DNA of 64,000 nt from Rhizopus sp. PT2906 (GCA_025529335.1 JAMYHX010000078.1:52741-116740), one strand, 5' to 3'. Counted from the stretch's first letter, positions 35,779 to 47,999 are shown. The notes: generated by a model from the sequence alone, not told the origin. Program-made: numbers and translations.

Positions 35779-37084
35779 ATGGCAGATGGTTCATCAGAAG
35801 ATGTTAACAATAAAAAAACAGTGAAGGAAAGATCAATGAAATTTGCAAACAACGAGTACAAGTAAGTATATATTTGCTTTTGCAATAGTATATTGATGTC
35901 TCTTTAGGGTGCGCTCGGGTTTTGGCTGGTCAAAGCAAGTAGAATTAAAGAATAGAGAGGATGCTGGGATGCAGGCAGTATACGATGAAATACCAAATTT
36001 AGACAGCGGGGACAGCAACACTATCTTAAACTATTTGCAAGTTCTTTCGAAAAATCGCAAAAAGCAAGTAGCTGTATAATCATTAGTATCGTGCTTAACT
36101 CTTGCAATGTATAGGATATTTTGCTTTATGAAGGGATATAGACATCGTGAAACCAAAGGATATTTGTATAGTAATCGGCAAATTACAGACGATTACATGT
36201 GCCAACTTGTACTGGCGAAAACCTCTTCTGGAGCCCTTTGCGCGTTGGCGCATAAGACAAGCACCCAAAAAAGACAGAAAGCAAGAAGAGCTTTTAAAAA
36301 GAGCAATCAAGCAAATCCGGCTGATGATGGCAGGAGAACAGTGATTGCGTATGGTGATGCAAGCTTACCAGGAACGAAGAAGGGGTTACATCTATACCAG
36401 TAAAGGTATACTAATATGGAACCTTTAACTAATCGTACGTACTAATGATCTCGTTTACACACAGAGGACACAGAGGGTACTGGCAAAAAAAGCAATTGTT
36501 ATCCCTGTCGATGAATTTCGAACAAGTATTACTTGTTGCAAATGCCACAGGAAGTTGGATCAGAAATACGAAGCACAGACACTAGTGTGTAATCATAGGT
36601 ATGCAAATAATATGCTTAAATTACGATTGTTGACATGGAGTCTCTTTATGTTCCAAAAGAAAACGAAGATTACGACTAAAAGGACAAAAGAATGCTGCAA
36701 TGCACTGCTTGGACGATGACCACCATGTCACCTATAGAACATCACAGTGCCCAGAAAGAATGCCAGGCAGTAAGTCGTATAACATATGGAATCAAGTTTA
36801 ATTGGTGCTAAACTACGCCTATAGATTATCCACCTGCCATTTACCAGTTGAAACAATGCAAACTGTGTCCAGCTGGTAATGGCCAAGATATTGTAAGTAC
36901 TTATCCATAAAACAAGTGAAAGTAGCCCTAACGAGAATAATAACAGGTCTGGCAGAGGGATATCAATGCAGCCATTAATATTCGCTCAATCATGGTCTCA
37001 TATATTGAAGCAGGACACAAAATTTTGTCAAGATATCCCTCTTTGATAAGAGGAGCCTTTGGTGGTGAGGGTGCCACCGAATAG
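35779..37084 (+). pseudogene. Degenerate Fanzor (eukaryotic TnpB-like RNA-guided nuclease)
   Basis: The 3' half splices cleanly: exons 36465-36598, 36660-36769, 36825-36892 and 36947-37084 keep phase. They encode AIVIPVDEFRTSITCCKCHR (acidic residue, TS, first CxxC), then QCKLCPAG (second CxxC) and IVWQRDINAAINIRSI (RuvC-III Asp in the RD-NAA-NI signature). Upstream, VIAYGDASLPGTKKG and PFARWRIRQAPKKDRKQEEL match the preceding Fanzor region, but they lie in different frames, and a further frame break separates YGDA from PVK. Two earlier exons (35779-35861, 35908-36067) give VRSGFGWSKQVEL and NTILNYLQVL. The RuvC-I Asp motif is not found. Fanzors are OMEGA-type RNA-guided DNA nucleases related to TnpB. 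This copy looks 5'-truncated and frameshifted. It sits 590 bp behind a MULE-like transposase on the same strand. Confidence 0.75.
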
Positions 37085-40000
37085 CCACTTTGATTGGCCC
37101 TTGGATCGCTTATGTCACCATTTCGGTGCTGATTTAAGTGGATTGGATGGATGCAGCAGGACCGGGTCCATATGTCATCTGCTTATTTCTTTTACAAAGA
37201 ATTGACACGTGTATCGTAGCATTGAATGTATCGAATTTTAGCAATTCTTTGTATGGTCTGTAAAGTACACCGTATTTCTATTCATGCCGTATTCATAGTT
37301 TGCTTTATTAGTAATATACCAAGTGTTTATGATTCGTCTTATATGAAGGATTTAAATAGTATGAAAGTTATAATTAACAAATTCGTTCGGTGCAGCAGCC
37401 TACGCGTTCTGGTACTTCAAAATATAGCTCTTTACAACAATATAGGCAATTCGTTGACTTGACCTATGTTTGACCTTCTGGAGCCCCTAAGAAACCTTTT
37501 CTTCTCTTGCTATCTTCATATCTTTGTTATAAACTATAATGAGTATTGTCAAGAATTTTCACTTTTAGTCTTTCTTTTTTTTTTTTCCCAGCATAAACCT
37601 ACTTATTTTGTAATACTGATACAAAGAACAATGAATATAGGAATAATATCTTATGAGGGTTATTTCCTGCATTTTTCGAAAGAGCCTTTGCAAAGTATGT
37701 ACAGTTTAAACCACATCATTTACGAATTTAATAAAGAAGTAATGAGAGAATTGACTAGAAATACAAACAAAAAGCTTATTTGATTCTATGACGTCGTTCG
37801 AACGTGCCTGAAGTTCCAGACAGCTTACTTTCTTTATCATGCAAGTAAATAAAACCCTGTATGATATATAAATGGTAGTTGGCTAATATGGACGTTGTAC
37901 TCATTGGCACAGACAGTCAAAAGGTACATCATCTATATTTCCGTCACTTTAGTACACCTGCTGTAACGTAACTCTTTCGAATTGAACGAAAGGCAGTTTA
38001 GGAGATAATAGAAATAAACAAATACTCTATTGCTTTCTCTTTGATAATTTATCATTTTATTCTCTAGTCTTTTTTTCTTTCCTTCAATCCAGTTTATTAT
38101 GATTCATATTACCATGAACTTTTTTTTAGAAGTAAATCCGATGTAAAAAAAGGTTTCCTTTTTAAAGAAAGAAGAAGTAGCTAAAAATAGAATAAAGACG
38201 CAAAATCACAGGTTAGTTTTTTTATATAGGGAAAAATGGTAATGGGCTATTATCCGGAATACAGCAGCATAGTAAAAAGTAAATTCCGAACTTGAAGACC
38301 TTTTTCTAATTGCGGAACTGATAACTATCAGAATACATTTGCTGGTGTTTGATAAAGTAATTGTTCTCTTTGTATGTTTCTACTGTCAGCCATGGTGGTC
38401 ACTATTAGCTATATAATGACAACGATGGCATCCAGTGCGTGTGTTCTTGAGATGATCTTTCTTTTCCCTCTAGTTTATTCTCAACTCTTCAATATTCGTT
38501 GTTAAACCAGTCGAAACTCAGAGCAACCAGTGTTATTTTGTGTCTGCCTCGTACAAGTTAGGGTCCAAAATAACAGATTTACCAAGTAGTTGAAAAGGAA
38601 GAATATTTAGCAAGCAACAAAATCCGAAGTAGTTTAAATGAGCCAATCAAATACTTTCCCAGACCTTTCTCTTTCTGTGATTGAATCTTATTTGAACCAG
38701 TAGTTCAAATTTACATGTTAACCTTTCAGGGAAAACATACAATCAGCGTCGCAAAGAAACATTTACCCACAGGATCTTTACGTACGGATATGTTAGTAAT
38801 AGAACAGTTTTACAAGTGTAAATGAGGTTTGGTGCAACAACAGTAAAGCGAACGTGGGTGCAAGCTTCCCTCCACATGTTTGAAGAATGGCTGAGTAAAA
38901 CATTAAGTGGTTGTGCAAATGTTGCGTATCTGTAAAGACTTTCTCCGAATCAAATGGGGTCTCTTCAGATATGTTTGTGTCATCAGATAGCAATAGTCAT
39001 TATCAATTGCCCTTTATTCTAGGGCACACAGGAACATTCGGAGTGTCTGTTTGCAGTATCTTTCAGATTGAAAAAAAAAAAAAAGATGCTTTGTTTGCAA
39101 AGTTTTTCAGTATATGCCATCCTGACAGCTTAAACAAACCGTGAGCAGATTTAAAGTTCTTGCTGTAGTGCTTGAGAAAAATAAGCAACAAGACTACGAA
39201 AAGATACAGACACGTGGATCACATGACAGTCAACCTAGTCTGCAAAAAACGTGTTGATCACTGTTTATTTGGATGTCGGATGTCTTACAGGGCCAAGCTT
39301 GTGTGCTTAAACTTCTTGTCATATAAAGTTGAAAACAAAAACAAGGCTTCAAATTTGCAGCCATGATCAACAATTTATTTCTTGGATAGTAGAATACCAA
39401 GTCTGCTTGCTAGTTTTTTTTTTTTTTTCTTTAAGGTTACATCAGAATGTCTTGTATGCCATCCCGACGGCGTAGACACTCCGGCTTAGCCGATGACCAA
39501 TAGTCTAATCCCTACGTACAATGTATCTTTAGCAGTTAATTTAATAAAAGATAAAGAACTGTTAATAATGAATATGAATGGCGTGATGTTTTTATATCTG
39601 TAGAATTATCACTGAAGTCACTCATTTTTATTGAGATTGCATCATTTGCACGTCAGAAACAAAGCTCTACAAGTGATTATCGTCCCCTCTCTGATATATT
39701 TCCCTTTCTTCCAGTCATATATTATATTACTGATTTCTTTGTCGCCTTGATGTATTTGGTACTCAACATGCTTCATCCGTCAGTAGATTTTCTTTGCTTA
39801 TCTGCAGCAAAGCAGCCACAGAAAGGGAATATCTTACTGTGACAAGCTGGGCGTTCAAGATCCAGAGTCAGATTCAGGGCTCACACTTACGCCTGTTCTG
39901 AGAAAATGTACCACATAAAGCGTCTTAAAGTCTTGCAGCAAAAAAAAAGTGTAGGCGTACTTTAATTTTCAAGGGGGGAGGGGGGGGGGGTAATGAACGT

Positions 40001-40907
40001 CTCCCCGTGATGTCCCTAAAGGTACAAGTCCCCATTCAGAGACCGATACATAAATGAAAATAAGCGGGGAGATACAACATGGATATTATAAGAGGGATGT
40101 ATATACAGAAAAAAAGGATGTAATCGGATAATTATCGTGTGTTCATGTATGACAGAATATAGACACCCCTGATGAGCAACCACTTGTCTGTGCGGTGAAT
40201 TTATATACTCTAAAAAGTAAGCAAAAATGGGCTGATACCCTGCTTCTTGTTCATTTTGCAAGATCGGCGTAACCCCGAAGGTAGGATGTTTCCTATATGG
40301 ATATAAGCCGAATGATAACACAGACGGAACGGGTTCCGTGCATGATGTCTCTCTATTTCTCAGCTTTGTTATACCTTCTTTAATTGAAAAACAAGTTGAA
40401 GGCTGCATGCGGGCAGTCATATGAAAAAGAGAGATAAATCTATTTTAGTATTACAACACAGACATTTCATCACTTGTCTCAGTGTGTAACCTTGATCAAA
40501 TTACTTTTTTGTTTATCGTCTAGACTTCATAGACACGGATGACTGAGGCTCGTGCACCCATGAACGATAAAGGTTTAAAATAAAGAATTATCCCCTTCCG
40601 TGTCTGTGTGTTTGTGTCAACGGTTAGTTTATCCAATCATATTGACAACCTGTACGACCCTCCCTTTCTTTAGGAATCACTTTACAAGTTAAACCGATTT
40701 AATACAAAATACAAGTTTAAACCGACGCTTCTTACCTTCTTTCTTTCTTTCCAAAAATATTTAATATGATTGGACACATCAGACCATATTTAACATCCAT
40801 CATCTGTGCGCTACTTTTTACCTTTTTTTTTTCTCTTCTTTATAAACGCAATCTTTTTTTTTTTTTTCTTCTTTTATTTTTCTTTACTTTTTTTTTTCTT
40901 TGGATAA
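37085..40907. other. 3.8-kb gene-poor stretch
   Basis: No intact gene is recognised. There are scattered ORFs under 105 codons without motifs, and a 134-codon minus-strand frame (40016-40420; LSFGLYPYRKHPTFGVTPIL) with no known family. A G-run (GGGGGGAGGGGGGGGGG, about 39974-39990) stands out in AT-rich DNA and could form a quadruplex. The last 300 bases are T/C-rich with a TATAAA-like site (about 40840) and serve as the promoter of the bHLH gene. Part of the left side may be the far flank of the MULE/Fanzor element. Confidence 0.4.
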
Positions 40908-41865
40908 ATGAATTCTATTCAATCTGTTTATCATTCATCATTTGATCATCCTTCGTTAGCCAATGATGAATGGATCAATCATTATCAACAAAAGGAACTT
41001 GAAAGGCTTCGTCAAGTTCAACATCAAGCCGCCTTACAGCAACAAAGAGCTTTGATGCATCAACAAAGTAAGAATGACAATATACAATATACATTGATAT
41101 TTATGTATATTCTTTAGTGCTCTATTATCATCAACAACAACAACAACAACAGCAGCAGCAGCAGCAGCAGCCACAGCCACAACAGCAACCTGCATACATT
41201 CATGATTATTATTATTATCCTCAACAACAGTAAGTCATAATAAAAGAAACTTGGATTATTAAATGCTTATTAATTAACCTTAAATAAAGTTACATCTCTT
41301 CTCCCCCATTTGGTTTGGAAGGGAGCCCAAACATGGCAGAAAAAGCTCAAAAGAGAGCTGAACACAATGCCATTGAACGTCAACGACGTGAGGTTCTGAA
41401 CACCAAATTTCAACAACTTGCTCTTTCTTTACCCAACCTTCAACATGATCGTCGTCCTTCAAAAGGGACGATCATTGAGCGTACACTTGAATATGGTAAT
41501 TACGTCTCTTTTTATAAACACAAAACATGTACAAACATCTATTTATAATAGTCAAACAAACCGTTCAAAAAGAACAAGAATTTAAATACCAAATTGATCA
41601 GTTACGTAAAGCCAACAGAACCTTATTTTTACAAATGGCGTCTTTAAGTGATGACGATCTTGAAGATGACGATGAGCAAATCTCAAACACACCTGAAGGT
41701 GACTGTGACGATACTTTTAGTTGCAAGTCCTCTATTACTTCTTCACCTACTTTATCTGATTTACCCATCTTGATGACAACAGGTAATTGTAAATATATTA
41801 TTATGAATCATGTTTATTCATTCTTTTATATAGATTTTCAAAATAATAATCATTTGATCGTTTAA
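40908..41865 (+). CDS. bHLH transcription factor (Max/USF-like)
   Basis: Five exons: 40908-41067, 41118-41229, 41290-41495, 41552-41782, 41834-41865; 246 aa. The N-terminus is Gln/His-rich with a CAA/CAG-encoded poly-Q tract (41137-41180). The bHLH lies at about 112-170: basic region KRAEHNAIERQRRE has the His-Glu-Arg set that binds CANNTG E-boxes, then the loop (LPNLQHDRRPSKG) and helix 2 (TIIERTLEYVKQTVQKEQEF) running into a leucine-zipper-like coil (YQIDQLRKANRTLFLQMASL). An acidic Asp/Ser tail follows. The junction TLEY-VKQT confirms intron 3. The zipper suggests dimerisation like Max or USF. Targets are unknown. Confidence 0.88.
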
Positions 41866-42459
41866 TCTTTTATTACCCCCTTTCCCTTCTTTATTCTATT
41901 CCTTTAGGCAAAACGAACACACACACTCTATATAGCATTCCTTTTCATATGTATGTATGAATTATGTCACACACAAAAACATGAACACACACACACACAC
42001 ACAAAAAGGCCTTTATGTAAATACTTATGTAAATTATACCCCTCTTCTTTCCTTAACTAAGTCCCCCATTTATGAATAAACTCATATTTTGTTGTACAGA
42101 AAACATGAGGATGTGGCATGTTGTTGTCATACACTTTTTCTTCCATCTGTCTTATTGGCTTATTTATTTTGACAGTTCAATTAAGGTTTGAAAACTCTCT
42201 CTCTTCCGTGTCACTTGTCAATAAGAAAAAAGAAAGACACAATGTGGCTTTCGGATGAGGGAAATATTATAAAATGAGAGAATAATGAACTTTCGGCATC
42301 TTAAACGTTGTCTCTCTCTCTTTTTTTTTGTGTGTGTGTGTCTATCGGAATAAGAACGACGACAACAACATCGGGGTTTAATAATATATAATATAGGACA
42401 TCCGGGAAACTCCCCGTGATGTAGTACAAGTAGACAGCTTTTTCTTGTTTTCTAAAGTG
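41866..42459. other. Convergent 3' flanks with CA microsatellite
   Basis: Between the ends of the bHLH and RhoGAP genes. It contains a CA repeat (about 41987-42003), a GT repeat and T-rich blocks. No ORF. Confidence 0.5.
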
Positions 42460-43070
42460 TTATTCATCGTCTAAAAAAAACGAGTCCAAGCTGGCCAATT
42501 CGAGGGTATCTTCCTTGCCTACATAATTAGGCGGTGTTGAATTCATTGTAGACTCTGATGTCAATTCATCCGGATCTTCAAACAGGGTACTCGATGACGG
42601 TATCAAATGTCCTCGGATACGTCGTCGTGAGGAATCTAAGCTGTCCAGAGATGTCTTACTGACCACAATGGACGTTCGACTCGAATTCTCTTCTTGTGCT
42701 TTGGTTGATTCTGTTGTAAATATTGAATCGTAATGTTCAATCAGGTCTTGTATCAGTCGATATGGATGTCGCTCAAATGTACTCACTTTAGATTCTACTT
42801 GTGGCCGTAATAAAACATAACCAAAAGAGTGTGCAAATCGTCTGGATAGTGTTTGGTCATCACACAATCTATATGTAAACAAACATATCTTGTTGGTATC
42901 ATGTCTTTTATTCGTTTTTCTTTCTTACTTGTTCAAGTGCGAAAAGAGTACTTTACACATGTGGTAATTGGGTGTAGGTAGAGTCGTCAATAATTTGCTT
43001 ACCGATGCTAATCTTGTCTCTGTATCTTGCTCTAAAAAAGGAAAGAAAAAGTAATTATCAGTACACATCT

Positions 43071-43101
<31 letters not shown>

Positions 43102-44743
43102 CTTACGATTGGAATAAATAATCTTACAAGGTTCATACAATTCAAAGGTCAATAAACATTCAGGCAACTCCATCAAGTATAATCGAATCAGGGAAGCAAT
43201 CAACAATACATCATAACTCTCCAATAACTCTTGACTTATCACTGGATACTGTTGATTGATCTGATCTCTGGCTGCATGAACTCGGTCGAGTGGTAGACTG
43301 GTTATCCACACGAGGTGCTTTTCTATAAAATACATAAAAGAGTCAATGGACTGCTATTACCTGGCGTAGTTAGTATATAAAAAAAGAACCTTCTGCTTCT
43401 AAATTGGCAAGCCCTAATTTGTTGTATTTGTGTATGTGTAAAATGTCAGTGTACGGTCGTACGTTGGTTTCATGCTTACCAGATTCAATCACAGACATTC
43501 CTTTGGACATAAAGTTGGGAATCAAAGTACCTTCTGTCCTGGTGACCTCATCCAATGCAACGCCAAACAATTGATGATGTGCTGCTCCATAAAAATAATT
43601 CTCATACAGAACCGGTCGAGGACAGAACTGACCTGTCCTGTGTTGTTCCACAATGACCTGAACGTCCTTATCGGGTTTCAGTGTCTCTTGATAGAGCATC
43701 ATGTTATCCACTGTTTCCTTGTATCTCGGTATCGTATTGGATAATGAAGCTGCGACACTGATAAACACTACATAGTTTTTAGATGGGTCAACATTTTATA
43801 TTTATTTACCTTGCTTGATCGTCTGTATTCGTTCCAATTCTAAGCTTTCCATTTCTTCATAATGCATAAACAATGCTTCTTCTGTCTGCATACGCATCTT
43901 GTCTACCTTGATCACGAGCTCACGATAGGCTTTATCTGCTTGAAGCATTTCCCTTACATATGGCTCCATTGGCTGTTGTTGTTGTTGCTGTTGTTGTTGT
44001 TGCCACTTGAAGAGTCCATAGAGGCCCTTGGACACTGGCTGTCGAACCACTTTCTCATACTGGTCCTGCCCTATCTGTCTGAGAAAATGAAGTCCAATGA
44101 GATCATGCATCACCGACGGTGACTGATGCTTGTCCTGCAGCCAATGAACAATCTCCCGTCTGGTCAATCCGGTTTCATTCAGGGGTCGCATCCAATCCTC
44201 GACCTGGAACCGTTCATAGAACAAGAGAGTGCCCAACTGAATGACGGTCGGTCGATAATTGGGCTGGATCGTCAGGAGAGACCGACACTTGGCATGATAG
44301 ACTGATTTCGCTTGTTCCAGTTGCTTGACAAGCGCTTCAAACTGACTCATCTGCTGTTCTAATGTCTGTTTGGCATTGCTGACAATTCGACTGTATCGGC
44401 TAGCTAATCTTTTCAGAGGATCCAAAGCTGTCGTATGTAAATTTTCTGCGCGTGTCCAGTGTTCTGTTGCTGAGGCTTCACTTTCAGCCCAGACAACTTG
44501 GAAGCATCGTGAGAGAGTGGTCAGTTCGTCTAGCTCGGGATGAGGTAGTTTTGATAACTGAGTGCCGTGATGTCGTTCAGCTTCGATTCTCTCCTGAATG
44601 TAATTTGCAATCGCTTCATTCTCAGTCACAGACTGAGCAAGTTTCTTGTGAAGAATGTCAAAACCGTATCGAAAATTGGGATAGTTGTCAACACTGGCGG
44701 TTGGAGACCAAAAGCTGGTTTGAAAAGGATGTTCTTGAGGCAT
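42460..44743 (-). CDS. RGD2: F-BAR / DEP / RhoGAP protein (Rgd2-like)
   Basis: Minus-strand exons 44743-43810, 43767-43480, 43413-43390, 43322-43107, 43031-42929, 42868-42460; 657 aa. An F-BAR begins at residue 15 (YPNFRYGFDILHKKLAQ, YIQERIEAERHHG) and is interrupted by a DEP domain at about 170-247 (LTRREIVHWLQDKHQSPSVM). A poly-Q run follows, then the second F-BAR half and a RhoGAP domain (FGVALDEVTRTEGTLIPNFM, YDVLLIASLIRLYLMELPE, LASVSKLLTTLPTPNYHMCK, FAHSFGYVLLRP). The order F-BAR/DEP/RhoGAP is that of fungal Rgd2-type proteins acting on Rho/Cdc42 at curved plasma membrane. A 24-nt microexon carries the conserved GLANLEAE; the adjacent 66-nt intron has no stop and is a multiple of three. 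The arginine-finger loop (GIYRVSG type) is not evident. The 3' part of that junction is the least certain. Confidence 0.85.
43072..43097. repeat. (TAA)n microsatellite in an intron
   Basis: About eight TAA units within the 75-nt fourth intron of the RhoGAP gene, next to the donor site, leaving little room for other intron signals. Confidence 0.8.
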
Positions 44744-45975
44744 GTTTTATAATGAAAGAAAAAGACAAAGGTGTGCATGTATATTTTTACTTTTTTTAAT
44801 ATACAACAACGCATAGAATGACTTTTTCTATTTTAAGGGGGCGACAATGTGCTTGAAGGTTACCCAAGAGTTTATGAAGTAACATATAAATAATCGAATG
44901 CTAGTCCAAATGTTAAACTCTTTTAAAGTGTCTCGGCTCTCTCTCTTTTCTTATAATCTTGATACGCTTTTGTTATTACCATTATTTTCTTTATTTGTTC
45001 GAATTGTACAACCTAAATAAAAGGCAGTAATAATATCTTCTTTGAGAGAAACAAACAGAGGGGGAAGAGTGAACAGTCATCACTCAAGTATAATCATGGT
45101 GATGCTTGAATGGTTTTTAATCTTTTTGTTATGTTGAGTTTTGGATTCTAAACATCAATATCAGACGTATTTACACTGATGTTGGTAATATCAGCATCAA
45201 TTTCAGTGGCAAAATGTACTAAAGCGAGATCACAAGTTAGACCGTTGTAAATATTTGTCAGCTATTGCTTTTTATCGACTAGCTTCTAGCTATATAATAC
45301 GTAGAGGTTGCATTACAGGATATTTAACCGTATATTTCTTCGACATCTCAAAACTAACATTTTCAAGAAATTCCCAGTTAGTTGGATAGGATAATTCTCT
45401 GTTTGTGCAAATGCTTCAACTGTTGTTCAAGAGATAGAGACTGGTTAGGCCAAGTTGATGGTTTCAAACACGAAGAACTGAATGAAATTTATGCACCACC
45501 ACACATCGGTTCAGTCTCCGACATGACCATCATCAACTTATGGTGCCTGAACCTACTCTTTTCTTTCAAAAGTGATCTCACTGTGCCGTTAAACCAATTT
45601 ACAACAGAGTCATCTCTTTATATATGGAGTTAAGGTCTACTATCGTGGTAGGATTTCGGATGTGGATTATGATAATCTCCCATCTATATGCAATTGGATA
45701 AGCTTAATGAAATATTTGTGTGTAATCACTTTGATACATTTCATCAAACAGCTGATACCAGAATAATAGAATAATTTAATCATTTAATAGTATTTTATTT
45801 TTACTAAATTGTTTGTTCTACACGTTGACAATTATTGTTATCCACTATTGCTCTTTCTTCCCTAGAATAGTTTTTGGTCATAAATACTTAAACCGATCAT
45901 GTTCATCAGCCGCACTGTATAAAAAAGAGTGTATGTGGGCATAAAAAGTAAAGAAGGGCATATGTGTTTTGGTTA
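44744..45975. other. 1.2-kb intergenic
   Basis: Promoter side of the RhoGAP gene (minus) and 3' flank of the HMG gene. A plus-strand frame at about 45382-45633 has a protein-like segment (VDGFKHEELNEIYAPPHIGS) but a weak start and no family, so it is not called. Short palindromic blocks (TATCAG..CTGATGTTGGTAATATCAG) lie near 45165-45195. Confidence 0.4.
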
Positions 45976-47825
45976 TCACTCGCTACTTGGTTTGCGAAGT
46001 CTTGGGCTTCTTCTCTTGTGAGGACGTTCTTGATAAGGTGTATTTGTGTCCAATGGATGTTTACTACCATTTAAAACTTGTAAATTATTAGGGTTATCGT
46101 TATCATTATTGTTGTTGGAATATTTAGGTTGTGGTGTATGCACAAACTCGACGGGTATTATGCCTCTCATCATTTGATCTGAGCGATAGTTCCATTGTGG
46201 ATGCTGTTGCTCTGGCAGTGATGATGATGAGGGCTGTTCTTGTTGTTCTTGGTGCTGTTGTTGTTCTTGTTGTTGATGACGATAATTCTCAACGTCCTGA
46301 TAATCATTGGTCATAGGTTGGTCTATATACGCACGATGAGACGGTGAACCCTTTGTTTGAGACATAGATTGCATGCTATCTTTATCATTGTTATCGCCCG
46401 AACTACCTGAACTGCCATTGCCCGTGCTGTTACCATTAGAGCTTGCGTCAGCAGCACTTCCGCTACAAAAAAGGAAAGGAAAAAGAACAAATTAAGATAT
46501 TGTTCGAAATTTACTTTTATAGAAATATACCTTCCGGGCGATTTCTGTTTAGCTCTCTTTCTCGCTCTGTCGATCAGACGGTTGGCAGACTCTTGTTTGG
46601 CTTTGAATTCCTTGAGATACTGCTGATATCGCTTATACTCATCCGTCTCACGGTATCGTTCGAGCGCGGCAAGGTACTCATCTTTTGCACGCATGGCCTT
46701 TCGTTCATAGGCTTGCTTCTCATAGTAACTCAGGTTCTTCCATTGTTCGCCAACGACCTTTGCTAGTTCAGCAAATGATAGGTTTTGGTCTTTTAATTTT
46801 GCACGTGAATCATTCGAGAACATAATGTACGCTGATGGAGGTTTGATGGGTGCATTTCGATCCGGCTTTGCGTGTCGGCGGTATTTGCGTTTGGGCGCTG
46901 TTGAATCACTTTGAACAGATTCGCTATCTTCATTGGACGAGATGCTAGTACCTCGTATGATCGGTTGGCTTGGTATAATTTTATTGGTACTGCTGCTGCG
47001 ACTGCTGCTTCTGCCGCCATGAATAGTATCGATACTGTCCTTAGCGTTGCTATTATCATTGTTGCTGCTGCCGTTGTTGTTATTGTTGTTGTTATTGTTA
47101 TGGTTATCGCTCAAAGCAGCCATGTTGGGTGGGATAAAGCGCGAAGTGAGATTAGGTCCAGAATTATTACTACTGCTGTTGCCACTCGTATTACTTCCGC
47201 CCATGCCGCTATTCATACTGCGAGGGCTGGTCATGCCTGTGATGAGTGTTTCATAACCACTACTGGCATAATTGGCAGCTGGGCCCCTTGAATGTTCAAC
47301 TTTTAGAGACGAAGGGATATCAAGCGAATATTCTAGAAAAGGCAAACTGAAGTTAAAACAATGACATCATATTGATGTATTATTGATTTACTTGGTCCCA
47401 TTATGTTAGTTACCAAAGGTTGATCTCGAGGAATACCCTTTGCGGTTGCTATCTCTCGTTGGATCAACTATAAAAGACCATTAACTTTCTCCTCTTGCTT
47501 TTTTTGTTGTCTGTTGCACGTACCCTTCTGTGACCGCGTTTGATGTTCATCACAATCATGTCTTCTTCTGTGATTTCTAGAAGCTGTCCATATTAAAAAA
47601 AAAAAGTGTTAGTTACATCAAAACTTTATTTCCGCTTAAAGAGAGTTATATCATCGCCTTTACCGAAGAAATCGAATCGAAACCTTCAGATATGAAGATA
47701 TCATAATATTGGCTTAGATGGCAATGGTTTAAAAATTCTCTTACACTTTCAAAGTTTGTACAATTGTTATTATTATCGTTATTATTATTATTGCTGTATT
47801 GATGTTGAAAGGCTTGCATTGTCAT
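45976..47825 (-). CDS. SAM-domain plus HMG-box transcription factor
   Basis: Minus-strand exons 47825-47664, 47583-47524, 47467-47392, 47332-46531, 46462-45976; 528 aa. A SAM domain spans about residues 20-85 (FESVREFLNHCHLSQYYDIF, LLEITEEDMIVMNIKRGHRR, LIQREIATAKG), split by two introns. A long Ser/Asn/Gly-rich linker with poly-N follows, then a basic patch (PKRKYRRHAKPDRN) and an HMG box at about 258-330 (APIKPPSAYIMFSNDSRAKL, FAELAKVVGEQWKNLSYYEK). The tail is Gln/Ser-rich and ends in a basic RRSPRLRKP. The SAM domain likely mediates oligomerisation and the HMG box binds and bends DNA; targets are unknown. The start could also be the second ATG two codons later. The acceptor of exon 4 is set by phase (IMGPK-YSLDI); the upstream AG gives a stop. 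Confidence 0.88.
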
Positions 47826-47999
47826 AAATATCGTTGAGGTTCCCTATAGCTACTATCACCATAAGTTGTTGTTTTTATTAAAAAAGAAGCACTTACAACA
47901 TTTAACAATAGTCACTGTTTTCGTACGCTTTTGCCCTGTGTTGTAAATTCGACAATAAAAAAGAGAGAGAAATAGAGTAGGCAAAAAAATTTTTCCTCG

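Noticed and set aside
33950..37200. Terminal inverted repeats of a MULE/Fanzor composite
   Set aside because: Only short, gapped similarity was found by eye between the two flanks; insufficient to define element ends.
40016..40420. 134-codon minus-strand ORF upstream of the bHLH gene
   Set aside because: No recognisable motif, no promoter or splice context; mentioned only in the intergenic description.
43072..43097. TAA repeats considered as a CRISPR-like or regulatory array
   Set aside because: Simple trinucleotide microsatellite without spacers, inside an intron.
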